In this document: one piece after another, positions 9,293 to 18,782 of the stretch
Position numbering within the stretch: position 1 is the stretch's first letter
Layout: the number at the start of each line of letters is the position of its first letter
Source of the DNA: a bacterium
GTDB taxonomy: Bacteria > Planctomycetota > Planctomycetia > Planctomycetales > Planctomycetaceae
Reading direction: 5' to 3'
DNA length: 41,125 nt
Assembly: GCA_016124895.1 (NCBI GenBank)
Contig: WGMU01000038.1
Location: forward strand, 1-41,125
Translations under genes and position numbers: made by a program
The notes under the pieces: model-generated
Told to the model about the DNA's origin: nothing
What the model saw: only the letters and a program-made list of their open reading frames with translations
Database searches by the model: none

Positions 9293-10069
9293 TTATTCGG
9301 CAAAACTTCGCAGTTGATTCATACCGCTTTTCAGTGCGGCCTGGTAAATCCAGACGTCGCCACTCCAGGCCAGCATCCGGAAGCCCTTTTGAGCGACCCA
9401 CTCGCCGAAATCCAGTGTCGTCGTCATAAAACCGCCGATTTTGCCGTGCGTATTGCAGGCGGCGATGACGCGGTCCACCGCCGCGACAAACGTCGGGTGG
9501 CCGAACTGACCGGGCACTCCCAGCGACGCAGACAGGTCGGACTGGCCGATCCACAGCACGTCGATTCCGTCGAGAGCGGCAATGGCTTCGACGTTTTCGA
9601 GGCCCGCCGCAGTTTCAATCTGAGCGATCAGAATCTGCTGCGAATTACTCTGCTCCATTTTCGCGAGGCAGTCACCACCGGAGAAATCGTCGTGCGAGAT
9701 CCCGAAAGCCGAACCGCGGCGGCCGACGGGCGGGTACTTTGCCGAGCTGACGATCCGCTGAGCCTGCTCGACGGATTCGACCATCGGCACCATGACACCG
9801 ACGGCTCCCATATCGAGCACGCGGGCGATGAAGTGGTACTCTGTCGCCGGAACGCGGACCATTGGCACCATGCTGGTATCACGCGAGGCGACACAGAGGT
9901 TGCGGATCGTCTCGACGCTCCAGCCAGTGTGCTCCATGTCAAAAATGGCGTATTCCGCTCCGGCGGCTGCTGTGGCACGAGCGGCTCCGACTGTGTTGAA
10001 CTCGAACATCATCGTGCCGATCGAGGCCTGACCGGCAGCCAGCTTCTGTTTCACAGGATTCGGTTTCAT
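9293..10069 (-). CDS. HpcH/HpaI-family class II aldolase
   Basis: 258 residues, the normal length for this TIM-barrel family of metal-dependent aldolases that cleave 2-keto-3-deoxy acids to pyruvate and an aldehyde. Visible family features are the N-terminal block GTMMFEFNTVGAARATAAAG, the AIFDMEHTG segment (usual FDxEH), RVP followed by VLDMGAVGVMVPMVES, GRRGSAFG, the metal-binding IETAAGLENVEAI, and GIDVLWIGQSDLSASLG. The exact substrate cannot be told from sequence; candidates are 2-keto-3-deoxy sugar acids or 4-hydroxy-2-oxo acids. It lies upstream of pstS on the same strand, 287 bases away, with no evident link to phosphate uptake. Confidence 0.9.
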   Translation of the reverse strand: MKPNPVKQKLAAGQASIGTMMFEFNTVGAARATAAAGAEYAIFDMEHTGWSVETIRNLCVASRDTSMVPMVRVPATEYHFIARVLDMGAVGVMVPMVESVEQAQRIVSSAKYPPVGRRGSAFGISHDDFSGGDCLAKMEQSNSQQILIAQIETAAGLENVEAIAALDGIDVLWIGQSDLSASLGVPGQFGHPTFVAAVDRVIAACNTHGKIGGFMTTTLDFGEWVAQKGFRMLAWSGDVWIYQAALKSGMNQLRSFAE

Positions 10070-10154
10070 GGTGCATCTCTCTGCGAGTGGAGATTCAGTC
10101 TTCCGGATCAGTCCGTTTGTTGCCGCACTTTAGCCAGCGAGACTCGAAAGTTCG

Positions 10155-11276
10155 ATGACTCCGCAGATGCCATCTGACTGTGCCGCTTCGCTGCCGGCGG
10201 GGGACGATTCGGCCCGCCTGGAAGATCGACTGCGCGATCGCGCGACGCAGCTTGGTTTCGAGCTGTGCGGGATTGCTCCTGCCGTGTCGCCGACCGGGTT
10301 CGATCGCCTGCAGGAGTGGATTGATCGCGGGTTTGCCGGCGAAATGGCCTATATTCCGCGTCGAACCGACGCGTATCGGCACCCGGAAGGTGTTCTGCCG
10401 TCAGTCCGCAGCGTCATCGTCGTTGCCATGAATTATCACGCTGAGGCTGTACCGGCGGGGCAAACGTCGGAAGGTTTGCACAGCGAATCAGCGACGGCTG
10501 GCGGACGCGTTGCCAGGTACGCGGCCGGCTCGGTCGATTATCACGATCTGCTGAAACAGCGGCTGCAGCAACTCGCGGCGTTTCTGCATGACGAGAAACC
10601 CGGTTGCCGGACGCGGCCGGTCGTCGATTCGGCGCCGCTGCTGGAGCGCGATTTCGCGCGGCTCGCCGGGCTGGGCTGGTTCGGCAAGAACACCATGCTC
10701 ATCAACCGGCGACTGGGGAGCTGGTTGTTTCTGGGAGCGTTGTTAACCGACGTCGCACTGGAACCGGATGCACCCCACGAAACCTCGCACTGCGGAACCT
10801 GTACCCGTTGTCTCGACGCCTGCCCGACAGACGCGTTTGCCGCGCCGTACATACTCGACGCCCGCCGGTGCATTTCGTATTTGACGATCGAACTCCGTGA
10901 TCAGCCGATTTCCGAACCGCTGCGCGATGGCATGGGAAGCTGGGTGTTTGGCTGCGACATCTGCCAGGACGTCTGTCCGTGGAACCGGAAAGCTCCTCTG
11001 TCGAGTGAGCCCGCGTTTGCTCCTCAAGCTGACCTGTCACCGATCAATTTCGACTGGCTGCTGAGCCTGACGGAAGAGGAATTCCGGGTTCGTTTTCGCG
11101 GCACGCCGTTCGAACGCCCAGGCCGCGCCGGTCTACTGCGGAATGCCGCGATCGCTGCCGGCAATTCCGGAAACCGCACTCATCTTCCCGCATTAATGCG
11201 GGCCGCTGCCGCAGACTGCGAATTGATCCGCGAAGCCGCTGTCTGGGCAATTCGTCGGCTTGAAGCGGCAACGTGA
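10155..11276 (+). CDS. queG: Epoxyqueuosine reductase QueG
   Basis: Catalyses the last step of queuosine synthesis, reducing epoxyqueuosine to queuosine in tRNA with cobalamin and two [4Fe-4S] clusters in the cytoplasm. At 373 residues it has normal family length. Motifs: [30 protein letters not shown], the catalytic-Asp segment [21 protein letters not shown], then two ferredoxin-type clusters, [16 protein letters not shown] and [11 protein letters not shown]. The C-terminus has a HEAT-like helical end. It is transcribed away from the aldolase, with an 85-base gap. Confidence 0.95.
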   Translation: MTPQMPSDCAASLPAGDDSARLEDRLRDRATQLGFELCGIAPAVSPTGFDRLQEWIDRGFAGEMAYIPRRTDAYRHPEGVLPSVRSVIVVAMNYHAEAVPAGQTSEGLHSESATAGGRVARYAAGSVDYHDLLKQRLQQLAAFLHDEKPGCRTRPVVDSAPLLERDFARLAGLGWFGKNTMLINRRLGSWLFLGALLTDVALEPDAPHETSHCGTCTRCLDACPTDAFAAPYILDARRCISYLTIELRDQPISEPLRDGMGSWVFGCDICQDVCPWNRKAPLSSEPAFAPQADLSPINFDWLLSLTEEEFRVRFRGTPFERPGRAGLLRNAAIAAGNSGNRTHLPALMRAAAADCELIREAAVWAIRRLEAAT

Positions 11277-11312
11277 CACGCGGCCACGCATCTCGTGTCA
11301 CCGCGCGGCGAA

Positions 11313-12227
11313 TCACTTCTGTTCGGCATTCGCCGGCTTTGCCGAATCGCTGCTGCCTGGCGCAGGCTTCGCGGGTAACTCTTCAGCAGGTGGAGCAGGT
11401 TGCGGCTCGGTGGAACTGGCTTTCCCGTCTGCGTCTGATTCTGCTGCGGCAGCGGTTTCGCCGGACGTCAGCTTAATATCAGGCGCCGGGACGGTCGAAG
11501 CGCGCGGAGTAAACACGTACTGCTGGTCGAGCGAAATCGCCTGCCTCGGTTCGTCTGCGGTCGGGCTGCCGGCGAGCGGTAATCGAAACCGTGTGCCGGC
11601 GAATCGTGTCTTGTCGTAAATCGTTCCGCTCTGGAACGGGCCGATTCCAAACAGCCACCAGTCGCGGGACCGACTGTTCGCAACGGACATACCCGATTGC
11701 CAGATCGGCGACTTTGTTTTTGCATCGAATGCGAAAACCGCGACCTTGGCTGCCGCCGTCTGTTCGGCGCGTCGGGCGAGTGAGATTTCCGGCAGCGACG
11801 CGATGGGAGCCGCGACCGGTGCCGCGGTCGTCGTTGCCGCTGCAACCGAAGCGGCCTGCGTCACCACATTGTTGGACGGAAAGCCGTAGGTCACTTCGTG
11901 CTGGTCAGCGCCGAGCACTCCGACGCGTGGCTCGATGATCACCTCTGCGTCCGTCTCCTTTTCGACGAGTCGGCAGCCAGCCGCGAGTGCCTGATTCCTG
12001 AGCGAACTGGTCAGGTACTCGGCATTGACGAACGTCGGGCTCTTCGTCGTTTTGATATATGTCGTGTCGAGATAGCAGTCACGGCCGTTGAGTGGTGAAA
12101 AGTCGATATTTCGAATCGATCGATCGACGGCATCCGACAGAATGAGCTGCTCGGTCGCGTCGCTGCGGACCGTCTTTCCGCAGCCGGACAGCAGGAGTCC
12201 TGCCAGCAGTGCCGTCGCAGTCAGCAT
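11313..12227 (-). CDS. Lipoprotein of unknown function
   Basis: 304 residues from the ATG at 12227. The N-terminus MLTATALLAGLLLSGCGK is a clean lipoprotein signal with lipobox LLSGC, so it should be lipid-anchored in the cell envelope. The frame is open further upstream (an ATG at 12332), but that start would give a long Arg-rich lead that fits poorly. The middle part contains an Ala/Thr-rich stretch (roughly residues 120-150), then SRDWWLFGIGPFQSG. The last 70 residues are rich in Pro, Ala, Glu and Ser and probably disordered. I recognise the general type from planctomycete genomes but not a function. It converges on queG. Confidence 0.82.
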   Translation of the reverse strand: MLTATALLAGLLLSGCGKTVRSDATEQLILSDAVDRSIRNIDFSPLNGRDCYLDTTYIKTTKSPTFVNAEYLTSSLRNQALAAGCRLVEKETDAEVIIEPRVGVLGADQHEVTYGFPSNNVVTQAASVAAATTTAAPVAAPIASLPEISLARRAEQTAAAKVAVFAFDAKTKSPIWQSGMSVANSRSRDWWLFGIGPFQSGTIYDKTRFAGTRFRLPLAGSPTADEPRQAISLDQQYVFTPRASTVPAPDIKLTSGETAAAAESDADGKASSTEPQPAPPAEELPAKPAPGSSDSAKPANAEQK

Positions 12228-12757
12228 CCGCGAAGTTCTTCCGGTGCCTGGCCGGCGCGCGCATCCATCAACTCCGAATCGGACCGGAGGCGGATCGCAG
12301 CCACGCGGACGTGTGCAGAAGAAATCTGGCATAGGGGTGTCTGGCGTTCTGCAGCAGTGCTGAAGGGGGGACTGCAGACAGAACCAGGGCAGGACACGCC
12401 GCGACACAGCAGCCGCTCGACGTGTGGGAAGGAGAGGCTGGAAACATACCGGTCCGCCGACTGTCAGACCAAGACGTGTTTTTGTCGCTGGCCGAATCGT
12501 CTCAGAGTCCTCTGGTTGCGGCAGGAGGCTGCCTGGTATTCGTCGCGTGCCGACCTCGTCCAATTTTCCCGCGACCGCTATTTTGTAAAGAGGCATTCAT
12601 TCTGCCTTAACAGTCGCTCCCTATGGTCCCCGCGGCTTCGCGTCAGTCCGGCACTGTGTCGTGTCGAGTGGCCGGTCGCCAGAAAAGGAGGAAGGGCATC
12701 GCGGAACCTGCTTTCAGGCGTCGTCTGACTGAGTGTTTCTGCAGCCCGGCTCAAATC
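12228..12757. other. Intergenic region between lipoprotein gene and phoU
   Basis: About 530 bases between the divergent lipoprotein gene and phoU. Several frames stay open here, but none has a credible start, ribosome site or protein-like composition. It should contain the promoters of both flanking genes. The only site I can point to is the candidate PHO box at 12596-12612. Confidence 0.6.
12596..12612 (+). promoter_or_regulatory. Candidate PHO box upstream of phoU
   Basis: Reads TTCATT, five bases (CTGCC), then TTAACA, matching the layout at 9190-9206 upstream of pstS (TTAATT, five bases, TTAACA). It lies 145 bases upstream of the phoU ATG on the coding strand. The shared hexamer, spacing and position before two phosphate genes is suggestive; chance is not excluded. 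Confidence 0.28.
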
Positions 12758-13417
12758 ATGAGTGTGCATCTGCAACGGGATATGGATTCCATTCACCGCG
12801 ACCTGCTTTCGATGTGCGCGCAGGTCGAGGACATGATTCATCAGGCGGTCGACGGGCTGAAGAAGCCTTCGGTAGAGACGGCCGAGAGACTCAAAAAGCT
12901 GGACGACAAGATCGACGACTGGGATGTCCGGATCGAAAACGACTGTTTGAAGATCCTCGCGCTGCATCAGCCGGTCGCAAACGACCTGCGCCGCATCTGC
13001 TCGGTGCTGAAGATCATCGCCGAGCTGGAACGCGTTGCCGACCTGGGTGTCCACATCGCTGAACGAGCCTGTGGACTGATGGCCCGGCCGGATGTCTTTG
13101 TTCCCGAAAAGCTCAAGGAGATGGCCAACCGGGCCATCGACATGCTGCGTCGAGCGATTGACTCCTATGTCGAACTGGATTCGAAACTCGCCCGGAAGCT
13201 TGTCGCGGAAGACGCTCAGATCGACGAGCTGAACCGGGAAATCATCAGAGAACTCACGCAGCGGATGCAGCAGTCGCCCGATCAGGTTGAACCACTGATG
13301 CACCTGTTCTCGGCCTCGCGACACGTCGAACGTGTTGCGGATCACGCCACCAATATCGCGGAAGACGTGGTCTACATGGTCGAGGGCGAAATCATCCGTC
13401 ATCGGAATCTGGAGTGA
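12758..13417 (+). CDS. phoU: Phosphate signalling protein PhoU
   Basis: 219 residues, the normal length of PhoU, the cytoplasmic helical-bundle protein that couples the Pst transporter to PhoR/PhoB signalling and restrains phosphate uptake. The duplicated PhoU fold is visible: a first half around MHQAVDGLKK and ERVADLGVHIAERA, and a second half with RHVERVADHATNIAEDVVYM, the metal-binding E/D-x-x-x-D pattern. The start at 12758 (MSVHLQRDMDS) matches the family; the frame is open upstream but without protein character. phoB follows after 75 bases on the same strand. It is separated from pstSCAB by three unrelated genes. Confidence 0.95.
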   Translation: MSVHLQRDMDSIHRDLLSMCAQVEDMIHQAVDGLKKPSVETAERLKKLDDKIDDWDVRIENDCLKILALHQPVANDLRRICSVLKIIAELERVADLGVHIAERACGLMARPDVFVPEKLKEMANRAIDMLRRAIDSYVELDSKLARKLVAEDAQIDELNREIIRELTQRMQQSPDQVEPLMHLFSASRHVERVADHATNIAEDVVYMVEGEIIRHRNLE

Positions 13418-13492
13418 CTTCGGCTGTCGGTGGTCTCGGCGGTTGACCGCGGCCAGGCGACGGCGGAACAGATTGAGGAATGCCTGAGACCT

Positions 13493-14215
13493 ATGCCCAG
13501 CCAGAAAGTTCTGGTCGTTGAAGACGATCACGCTTTGAATGAGATCCTCGTGTACAACCTGCAGAAGGAAGGTTACGAGGTTCTGACGGCAACCGACGGC
13601 CAGCAGGGGCTGGCAAAGGCACAGACAGCTCTGCCTGATCTGATCGTGCTCGATCTGATGCTGCCGGTCATCGACGGCATCTCCGTCTGCCGGCAGATTC
13701 GCAGCGACGCCCGCACGAAACACATTCGCGTGCTGATGCTGACCGCGAAGGGGGAAGAGGTCGACGAGATCGTCGGCTTCAGCATGGGCGCCGACGACTA
13801 CGTCACCAAACCGTTCAAAGTCAAACCGCTGATGAGCCGCATTCAGGCTCTGCTGCGACGCTCGGCACCGGCCCATGTGCCGCAGGATGTCGTCTCCATT
13901 CACGGCATCGAAATCAACCGCGTCGAGCACATCTGCCGAGTTAAAGGTCAGGAAGTCACGCTGACACCGACTGAATTCAATCTGCTGTGGACACTCGCCC
14001 GCCAGCCCGGTCGAACGTATTCGCGGCTGGAACTGCTCGACCTGTGCCGCGGCGAAGACGCCAACGCTCTCGAACGAACGATCGACGTCCACATTCGCGC
14101 GTTGCGGATCAAGCTCGGCGACCTGGCCGACACCATCGGCACAGTGCGCGGCGTCGGTTACCGCATGGTCGCGAACTGGCACGGCAAATCGAGCGGACCG
14201 ATCGAAGACGAGTGA
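13493..14215 (+). CDS. phoB: PhoB-like response regulator (OmpR family)
   Basis: 240 residues: receiver domain (1-120) with intact acidic residues in VVEDD (10-12), phospho-acceptor Asp54 in LIVLDLMLP, Thr in MLTAKGEE and Lys in DDYVTKPF; then a complete winged helix ending TIGTVRGVGYRM. Next to phoU, it is most likely the phosphate-starvation regulator that activates pst transcription when phosphorylated. No histidine kinase follows; the next gene is on the other strand, so the PhoR partner must lie elsewhere. The start at 13493 (MPSQKVLVVEDD) was chosen because the receiver begins there. Confidence 0.92.
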   Translation: MPSQKVLVVEDDHALNEILVYNLQKEGYEVLTATDGQQGLAKAQTALPDLIVLDLMLPVIDGISVCRQIRSDARTKHIRVLMLTAKGEEVDEIVGFSMGADDYVTKPFKVKPLMSRIQALLRRSAPAHVPQDVVSIHGIEINRVEHICRVKGQEVTLTPTEFNLLWTLARQPGRTYSRLELLDLCRGEDANALERTIDVHIRALRIKLGDLADTIGTVRGVGYRMVANWHGKSSGPIEDE

Positions 14216-14265
14216 GTCTGCGATCAACGTACCGCGACGAGCATCTCGCGAACGGCGGCACTGAT

Positions 14266-15240
14266 TCAAACGCCGTTGACGACGTTCTGTGGAGTGCCGG
14301 CCAGGAACGCACTGATGTTTTCAGCAGTCCGCTGCATCATCCGCTGGCGGGCGGCGAGCATCGCCCAGGCCATGTGCGGCGTGATCAGGCAGTTCTTCGC
14401 CTGCAGCAGCGGGTTCTCGTGCTGGATTGGTTCGCGCGAAACGACGTCGAGCGCTGCGCCGGCGATGACCTCTCGATTCAGCGCATCGGCGAGCGCGGCA
14501 TCGTCAACCAGCGGGCCGCGGGCCGTATTGATCAGAAATGCTGACGACTTCATCCGGCTCAGAAAGTCCGCGCTGATGATCCCGTGCGAATCATCCGTCA
14601 ATGCGCAGTGAAGCGAAACAACGTCTGACTGCGCCGCGATCTCGTTGAGTGTCGCCCACTCGAACAGCCCACTGGGCGGAGCTGCGGTCTCCTGGTGACG
14701 CGCCAGACCGAGCACGCGCATCCCAAACGCGTTAGCGATCTCGGCAACGCGACGGCCGATTCTGCCGCAGCCGATAATGCCCAGTGTTTTTCCGACAAGT
14801 TCGATCTGCGGTGTCTTCCAGAACGAAAATGACGGACAGTGCTCCCACTCGCCTGAGTGGACCGCCTCGCTGTGCAGAGCGACGTGATGGCAGAGCTCGA
14901 GCAGCAGCGCGAACGTGTACTGTGCGACGGAATCGGTTCCGTAGGTCGGAACATTGCAGACAGGAATGCCGGCCGCTGCCGCCGCTGTGACATCGACGCA
15001 GTCAAACCCGGTGGCCGTGACAACAACGCATTTCAGGTTCGGAAGCTGTGCAATCTGATCGGCGTTGATTCGCACTTTATTGACGACAGCGATCGCGTCG
15101 CTGCCGGCCAGTCGCGGTGTGACTTCTTCCGGAGTCGACTCCGGATACAGCTCGAAATGACCGAGCTGCTCGATCTCCGTCCACGGATTGTCTCCTGGAT
15201 TCAACGTCGAACCGTCGAGCACAACAATGCGGACACTCAT
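14266..15240 (-). CDS. D-isomer-specific 2-hydroxyacid dehydrogenase
   Basis: 324 residues. An NAD(P)-dependent cytoplasmic enzyme that interconverts a 2-oxo acid and a D-2-hydroxy acid; glycerate dehydrogenase/hydroxypyruvate reductase is the closest fit by eye. Motifs: the Rossmann GIIGCGRIGRRVAEIANAFGM, Arg in INTARGPLVDD, the Glu in DVVSREPIQHENPL and catalytic His in ITPHMAWAM (usual H-x-A-W-A). The start at 15240 has a strong ribosome site, GAGGAA, six bases upstream. It converges on phoB with a gap of 50 bases. Confidence 0.92.
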   Translation of the reverse strand: MSVRIVVLDGSTLNPGDNPWTEIEQLGHFELYPESTPEEVTPRLAGSDAIAVVNKVRINADQIAQLPNLKCVVVTATGFDCVDVTAAAAAGIPVCNVPTYGTDSVAQYTFALLLELCHHVALHSEAVHSGEWEHCPSFSFWKTPQIELVGKTLGIIGCGRIGRRVAEIANAFGMRVLGLARHQETAAPPSGLFEWATLNEIAAQSDVVSLHCALTDDSHGIISADFLSRMKSSAFLINTARGPLVDDAALADALNREVIAGAALDVVSREPIQHENPLLQAKNCLITPHMAWAMLAARQRMMQRTAENISAFLAGTPQNVVNGV

Positions 15241-15465
15241 CGGCACTTCCTCGTCTGAAATCGCGATTTGCGTCGAGATGGCGGCTGGGGGCTGTCACGC
15301 GGGCCGCGTGATCTGCTGGTGCGTCGGCGCGGGTGGCTTTCCTGAATTCAGAACTTCCCACGCGCGAAGCCTGCCCGCACTGCAATCCGGCTCACTCCGC
15401 TTGACGGCACCCTACCGGTTTCACTGAAGCGGACGCCAGCGCAGGCGTTTGGCTCCCGTTGATGA

Positions 15466-17085
15466 TTACTCCGCGAGCCGGCTCCTGCCTGCCTGAATCA
15501 GGTCGTTTAACTGACCAATCAGCCGCCTGGCAATCTCCGGGTGAGCGGCCTTGACGTCCTGAGTTTCGCCCGGGTCGCTGCTCAGATCGAACAGGCGATA
15601 CTGCGCGACGGGAGTGTTGACGAGTTCCAGATTGACGTTGCGCGCCCGTCTGGAATCGTGCCTCTGCAGTTTCCACTGGCCGACTCGCAGCCCGAAGTTG
15701 CCTCCCTGACCGTTGTCCTGCTGCACCAGGTGGTCACGACCTTTTGCTCCGTCGCGCCCGAGCAGCGCTGCCGAGACGTCCAGGCTGTCGAGGCACGCGT
15801 CGGCAGGCATCTCAACGCCGGTCAGTGACGCGAGGCTCGCGGCGAGGTCGATCGTGCAGACCAGTTCGTCCGATTCGCCCGACTTGATCTGACCTGGCCA
15901 GTATGTGATGAATGGCGTCCGCGTGCCGCCTTCAAAGATACTGTACTTGCCGCCGCGATATGGCCCGGCCGGTTTGTGATCGCCGTTCTTCTCGACGGCT
16001 CCGTCCCTGTAGCCGTCGTCGAGCACCGGGCCGTTATCCGAGCAGAACACAACGAGCGTATTGTCCGCCAGCTTCAGCCGGTCGAGCGTTTTGACGAGTT
16101 CACCGACGCACCAGTCGAGCTGCACGATCGAGTCGCCTCGATACCCGAGTTTCGTCTTTCCCTGAAAGCGTTCGTGCGGCATCCGCGGAACGTGAAGATC
16201 ATGCGAGGCGAAGAACAGGAAGAACGGCTCGTCCTTGTTCTGTTCGATCCAGGCGACCGAACGCTTGACCCATTCGTCAGCGAGGTCTTCGTCACACCAC
16301 CGCGCCGCATGACCGCCGGTGTAAAACCCGATCCGGCCGATGCCGTTGTGCACAGACTGATTGTGCCCGTGGCTCCAGTCCATACGTAGTGTGTCGCGCA
16401 GAGTGATCCCGGTCGGGAAATCCGGAGAGGGCTGCTTATTACCGACCCACAGCGGATCTTTTGGATCAAGATTCGGGACACGGTGATCGTCCACGTAAAC
16501 CTGCGGCACGCGATCGTTCGTCGTCGGCAGCAGATAACAGTGATCGAAACCGATTTCCAGCGGCCCCGGCTTGAGTTCGCCGTTCCAGTCCGGACCGCCT
16601 TCGCCACCCAGACCGAGATGCCACTTGCCGATCACGGCCGTCCGATAGCCGGCCTGCTTCAGCAGCGAGGCGATCGTCTCCGTCCCCGGTTTGATCAGCG
16701 CAGACGCGTTCGGTGGAGCGATTCCGGTTCCCTTACGCCGAAACGCGTACGTTCCGGTCAGCAGTGAGTAACGTGTTGGCGTGCAGGTCGACGCCGAGCA
16801 GTAGCCGCTGGTGAACCGCAATCCGTTCTCCGCCAGCCGGTCGATGTTCGGAGTCGCGAGCGCCGTTGCGCCGTAGCAGGATACGTCTCCATAGCCGAGA
16901 TCGTCCGCCATGATCACGACAATGTTTGGACGCGCTGACCGATCGGCGGAACTCGCCTTCGCGGCAGGAAGCAGCAGAACGATGGCCAGCAGAACGACGT
17001 CGAACAGCGTCTTGCTGTGAAAACGCGTCCAGAGGAAGAATCGCAAACTTCGACTGCCGCGAGTTTCCGAAACAAAGTCGATCAT
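15466..17085 (-). CDS. Exported formylglycine-dependent sulfatase (arylsulfatase A-like)
   Basis: 539 residues. An N-terminal hydrophobic segment (about 28-45, ending PAAKASSAD) sends it out of the cytoplasm. The catalytic core starts at about 52 with PNIVVIMADDLGYGD, whose Asp pair binds the metal. The active-site motif is CTPTRYSLLTG, with Cys101 as the residue converted to formylglycine and Arg105. Further marks are GKWHLGLGG, the FASHDLHVPR segment and FCSDNGPVLDDG. It should hydrolyse sulfate esters, perhaps on algal polysaccharides, which planctomycetes exploit widely; the substrate is not readable. No maturase (FGE) or transporter lies in the window. Confidence 0.94.
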   Translation of the reverse strand: MIDFVSETRGSRSLRFFLWTRFHSKTLFDVVLLAIVLLLPAAKASSADRSARPNIVVIMADDLGYGDVSCYGATALATPNIDRLAENGLRFTSGYCSASTCTPTRYSLLTGTYAFRRKGTGIAPPNASALIKPGTETIASLLKQAGYRTAVIGKWHLGLGGEGGPDWNGELKPGPLEIGFDHCYLLPTTNDRVPQVYVDDHRVPNLDPKDPLWVGNKQPSPDFPTGITLRDTLRMDWSHGHNQSVHNGIGRIGFYTGGHAARWCDEDLADEWVKRSVAWIEQNKDEPFFLFFASHDLHVPRMPHERFQGKTKLGYRGDSIVQLDWCVGELVKTLDRLKLADNTLVVFCSDNGPVLDDGYRDGAVEKNGDHKPAGPYRGGKYSIFEGGTRTPFITYWPGQIKSGESDELVCTIDLAASLASLTGVEMPADACLDSLDVSAALLGRDGAKGRDHLVQQDNGQGGNFGLRVGQWKLQRHDSRRARNVNLELVNTPVAQYRLFDLSSDPGETQDVKAAHPEIARRLIGQLNDLIQAGRSRLAE

Positions 17086-17192
17086 CGTGCTTCCGCTGTG
17101 TACTTGAGTTCTGGCTGTCGATCCGACGCGAAGATTCGAAACGAACTTCCAGTTTTCTGTGTTCGACCCCTGCCGTTCACTGGACTCAGTTC

Positions 17193-18782
17193 TCAGTGCT
17201 TAAAGTGGCGGCGCGAGGTGAAGATCATCGCCATGCCGTGTTCGTTGCAGGCGGCGATGACTTCGGCGTCTTTGACCGAACCACCGGGCTGAATCACTGC
17301 CGTGATGCCGGCCTTCGCGGCCTCGTCGACACCGTCCCTGAAGGGAAAGAAGGCGTCAGATGCAACGATGCCGCCCTTGCTCCGCTCGCCGGATTTTCGA
17401 GCCGCGATTTCAGCGGAATCGAGCCGGCTCATCTGACCGGCACCGACGCCGACGACCATGCCGCCAGTCGCGTATACGATTGCGTTCGACTTGACGTGTT
17501 TGCACACCAGCCAGCCGAATTTGAGATCTCGCAGTTCGTCGTCGGTCGGCTGCCGATCGGTGACGACTTTCCATTCGGATTCCGGATCACGCTGATCATC
17601 ACGGTCCTGCACGAGCAGCCCGCCGGACACACGGCGGAATTCGAGCATCGTCGGCGCGGCGTTCTGCAGGCCCGACAGCTTCAGCAACCGCACGTTGTTC
17701 TTCCATTTCGGCCGGGTCGTGAGTGCCTCGAACGCTTCGTCTGAGTAGCCGGGGCAGATGATCGCTTCAACAAACCGGCCGGGTTCACACAGCAGTTCTG
17801 CGGTCGCGAGATCGACTTCGCGGTTGAAGCCAATGATCGACCCGAACGCGCTGACAGGATCGCCCGCGTACGCCTTATCGAATGCCTCAACGAGGTTCGC
17901 TCCAATCGCGCAGCCACAGGGATTGTTGTGCTTGAGCACCGCAGCCGCTGGCACGTCAAAGTCGCGAACAATTGACAGCGCGGCGTCCAGATCGAGCAGA
18001 TTGTTATAAGACAGTTCTTTGCCGTTGAGTTGCTCAGCCGCGGCGAGCGACGAGTCGACAAACGCCGGTTCGACATAAAACGCCGCGCGCTGGTGCGGAT
18101 TCTCGCCGTATCGCAGCGACGACCGCTTCTCGAACGTCAGGCCCAGCGTCGCCGGAAACTCACGGTCAGCGTTTTCGTCCGCGTCGGCCAGCAGCTCGTG
18201 CATATAGTTCGAGATGGCCCGATCGTAACGCGCCGTCATTTCAAACGCCGCGGCAGCGAGTTCGCGTCGCAGGCCGTCGCCGAGCTTTCCGTCGGCACGA
18301 AGTGATTCGAGGACTCGTTCGTACTGCGCCGACGACGTGACAATCCCGATATAGGCATGATTCTTCGCGGCGGACCGGACCATGCTCGGACCGCCGATAT
18401 CGATATTCTCAATGGCGTCCGCAACGGTGACGTCCGGCTTTGCGACGGTCTGCTCGAACGGGTACAGATTCACGACGACCAGCTCGAACGGAATAATTCC
18501 GTGTTCGGCGATCGCGACAGCGTCGCTCTCCAGATCGGGCCGGCCCAGAATCGCGCCGTGAACTTTCGGGTGCAGTGTCTTTACGCGGCCGTCCATGATT
18601 TCCGGAAAGCCGGTGTAGCTGGCGACGTCGATGACCGGGATGCCGGCAGCTTCGAGCGAACGCCGCGTGCCGCCCGTCGAAACGATCTCGAAGCCAAGTT
18701 CGACGAGCCCTTTCACAAACGGTTCCAGTCCTGACTTGTCACTGACGCTGACGAGGGCACGACGCGGGGCAGAATCACTCAT
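17193..18782 (-). CDS. purH: Bifunctional AICAR formyltransferase / IMP cyclohydrolase PurH
   Basis: Catalyses the last two steps of de novo IMP synthesis: formyl transfer to AICAR, then ring closure. The N-terminal IMP cyclohydrolase (MGS-like) domain (1-150) shows ALVSVSDKSGL, IVSTGGTRRSLEAAGIPV and DGRVKTLHPKVHGAIL. The C-terminal transformylase shows RYGENPHQRAAFY, YNNLLDLDAA, the catalytic KHNNPCGCAIG and SDAFFPFRDGVD. At 529 residues it has full length. It stands alone here; purD lies 4 kb away on the opposite strand. Confidence 0.97.
   Translation of the reverse strand: MSDSAPRRALVSVSDKSGLEPFVKGLVELGFEIVSTGGTRRSLEAAGIPVIDVASYTGFPEIMDGRVKTLHPKVHGAILGRPDLESDAVAIAEHGIIPFELVVVNLYPFEQTVAKPDVTVADAIENIDIGGPSMVRSAAKNHAYIGIVTSSAQYERVLESLRADGKLGDGLRRELAAAAFEMTARYDRAISNYMHELLADADENADREFPATLGLTFEKRSSLRYGENPHQRAAFYVEPAFVDSSLAAAEQLNGKELSYNNLLDLDAALSIVRDFDVPAAAVLKHNNPCGCAIGANLVEAFDKAYAGDPVSAFGSIIGFNREVDLATAELLCEPGRFVEAIICPGYSDEAFEALTTRPKWKNNVRLLKLSGLQNAAPTMLEFRRVSGGLLVQDRDDQRDPESEWKVVTDRQPTDDELRDLKFGWLVCKHVKSNAIVYATGGMVVGVGAGQMSRLDSAEIAARKSGERSKGGIVASDAFFPFRDGVDEAAKAGITAVIQPGGSVKDAEVIAACNEHGMAMIFTSRRHFKH

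Noticed and set aside
12578-14269. A 563-codon open frame on the minus strand opposite phoU and phoB
   Set aside because: It is antisense to two clear genes; its length comes from their codon use. The translation shows no domain and the product resembles nothing known.
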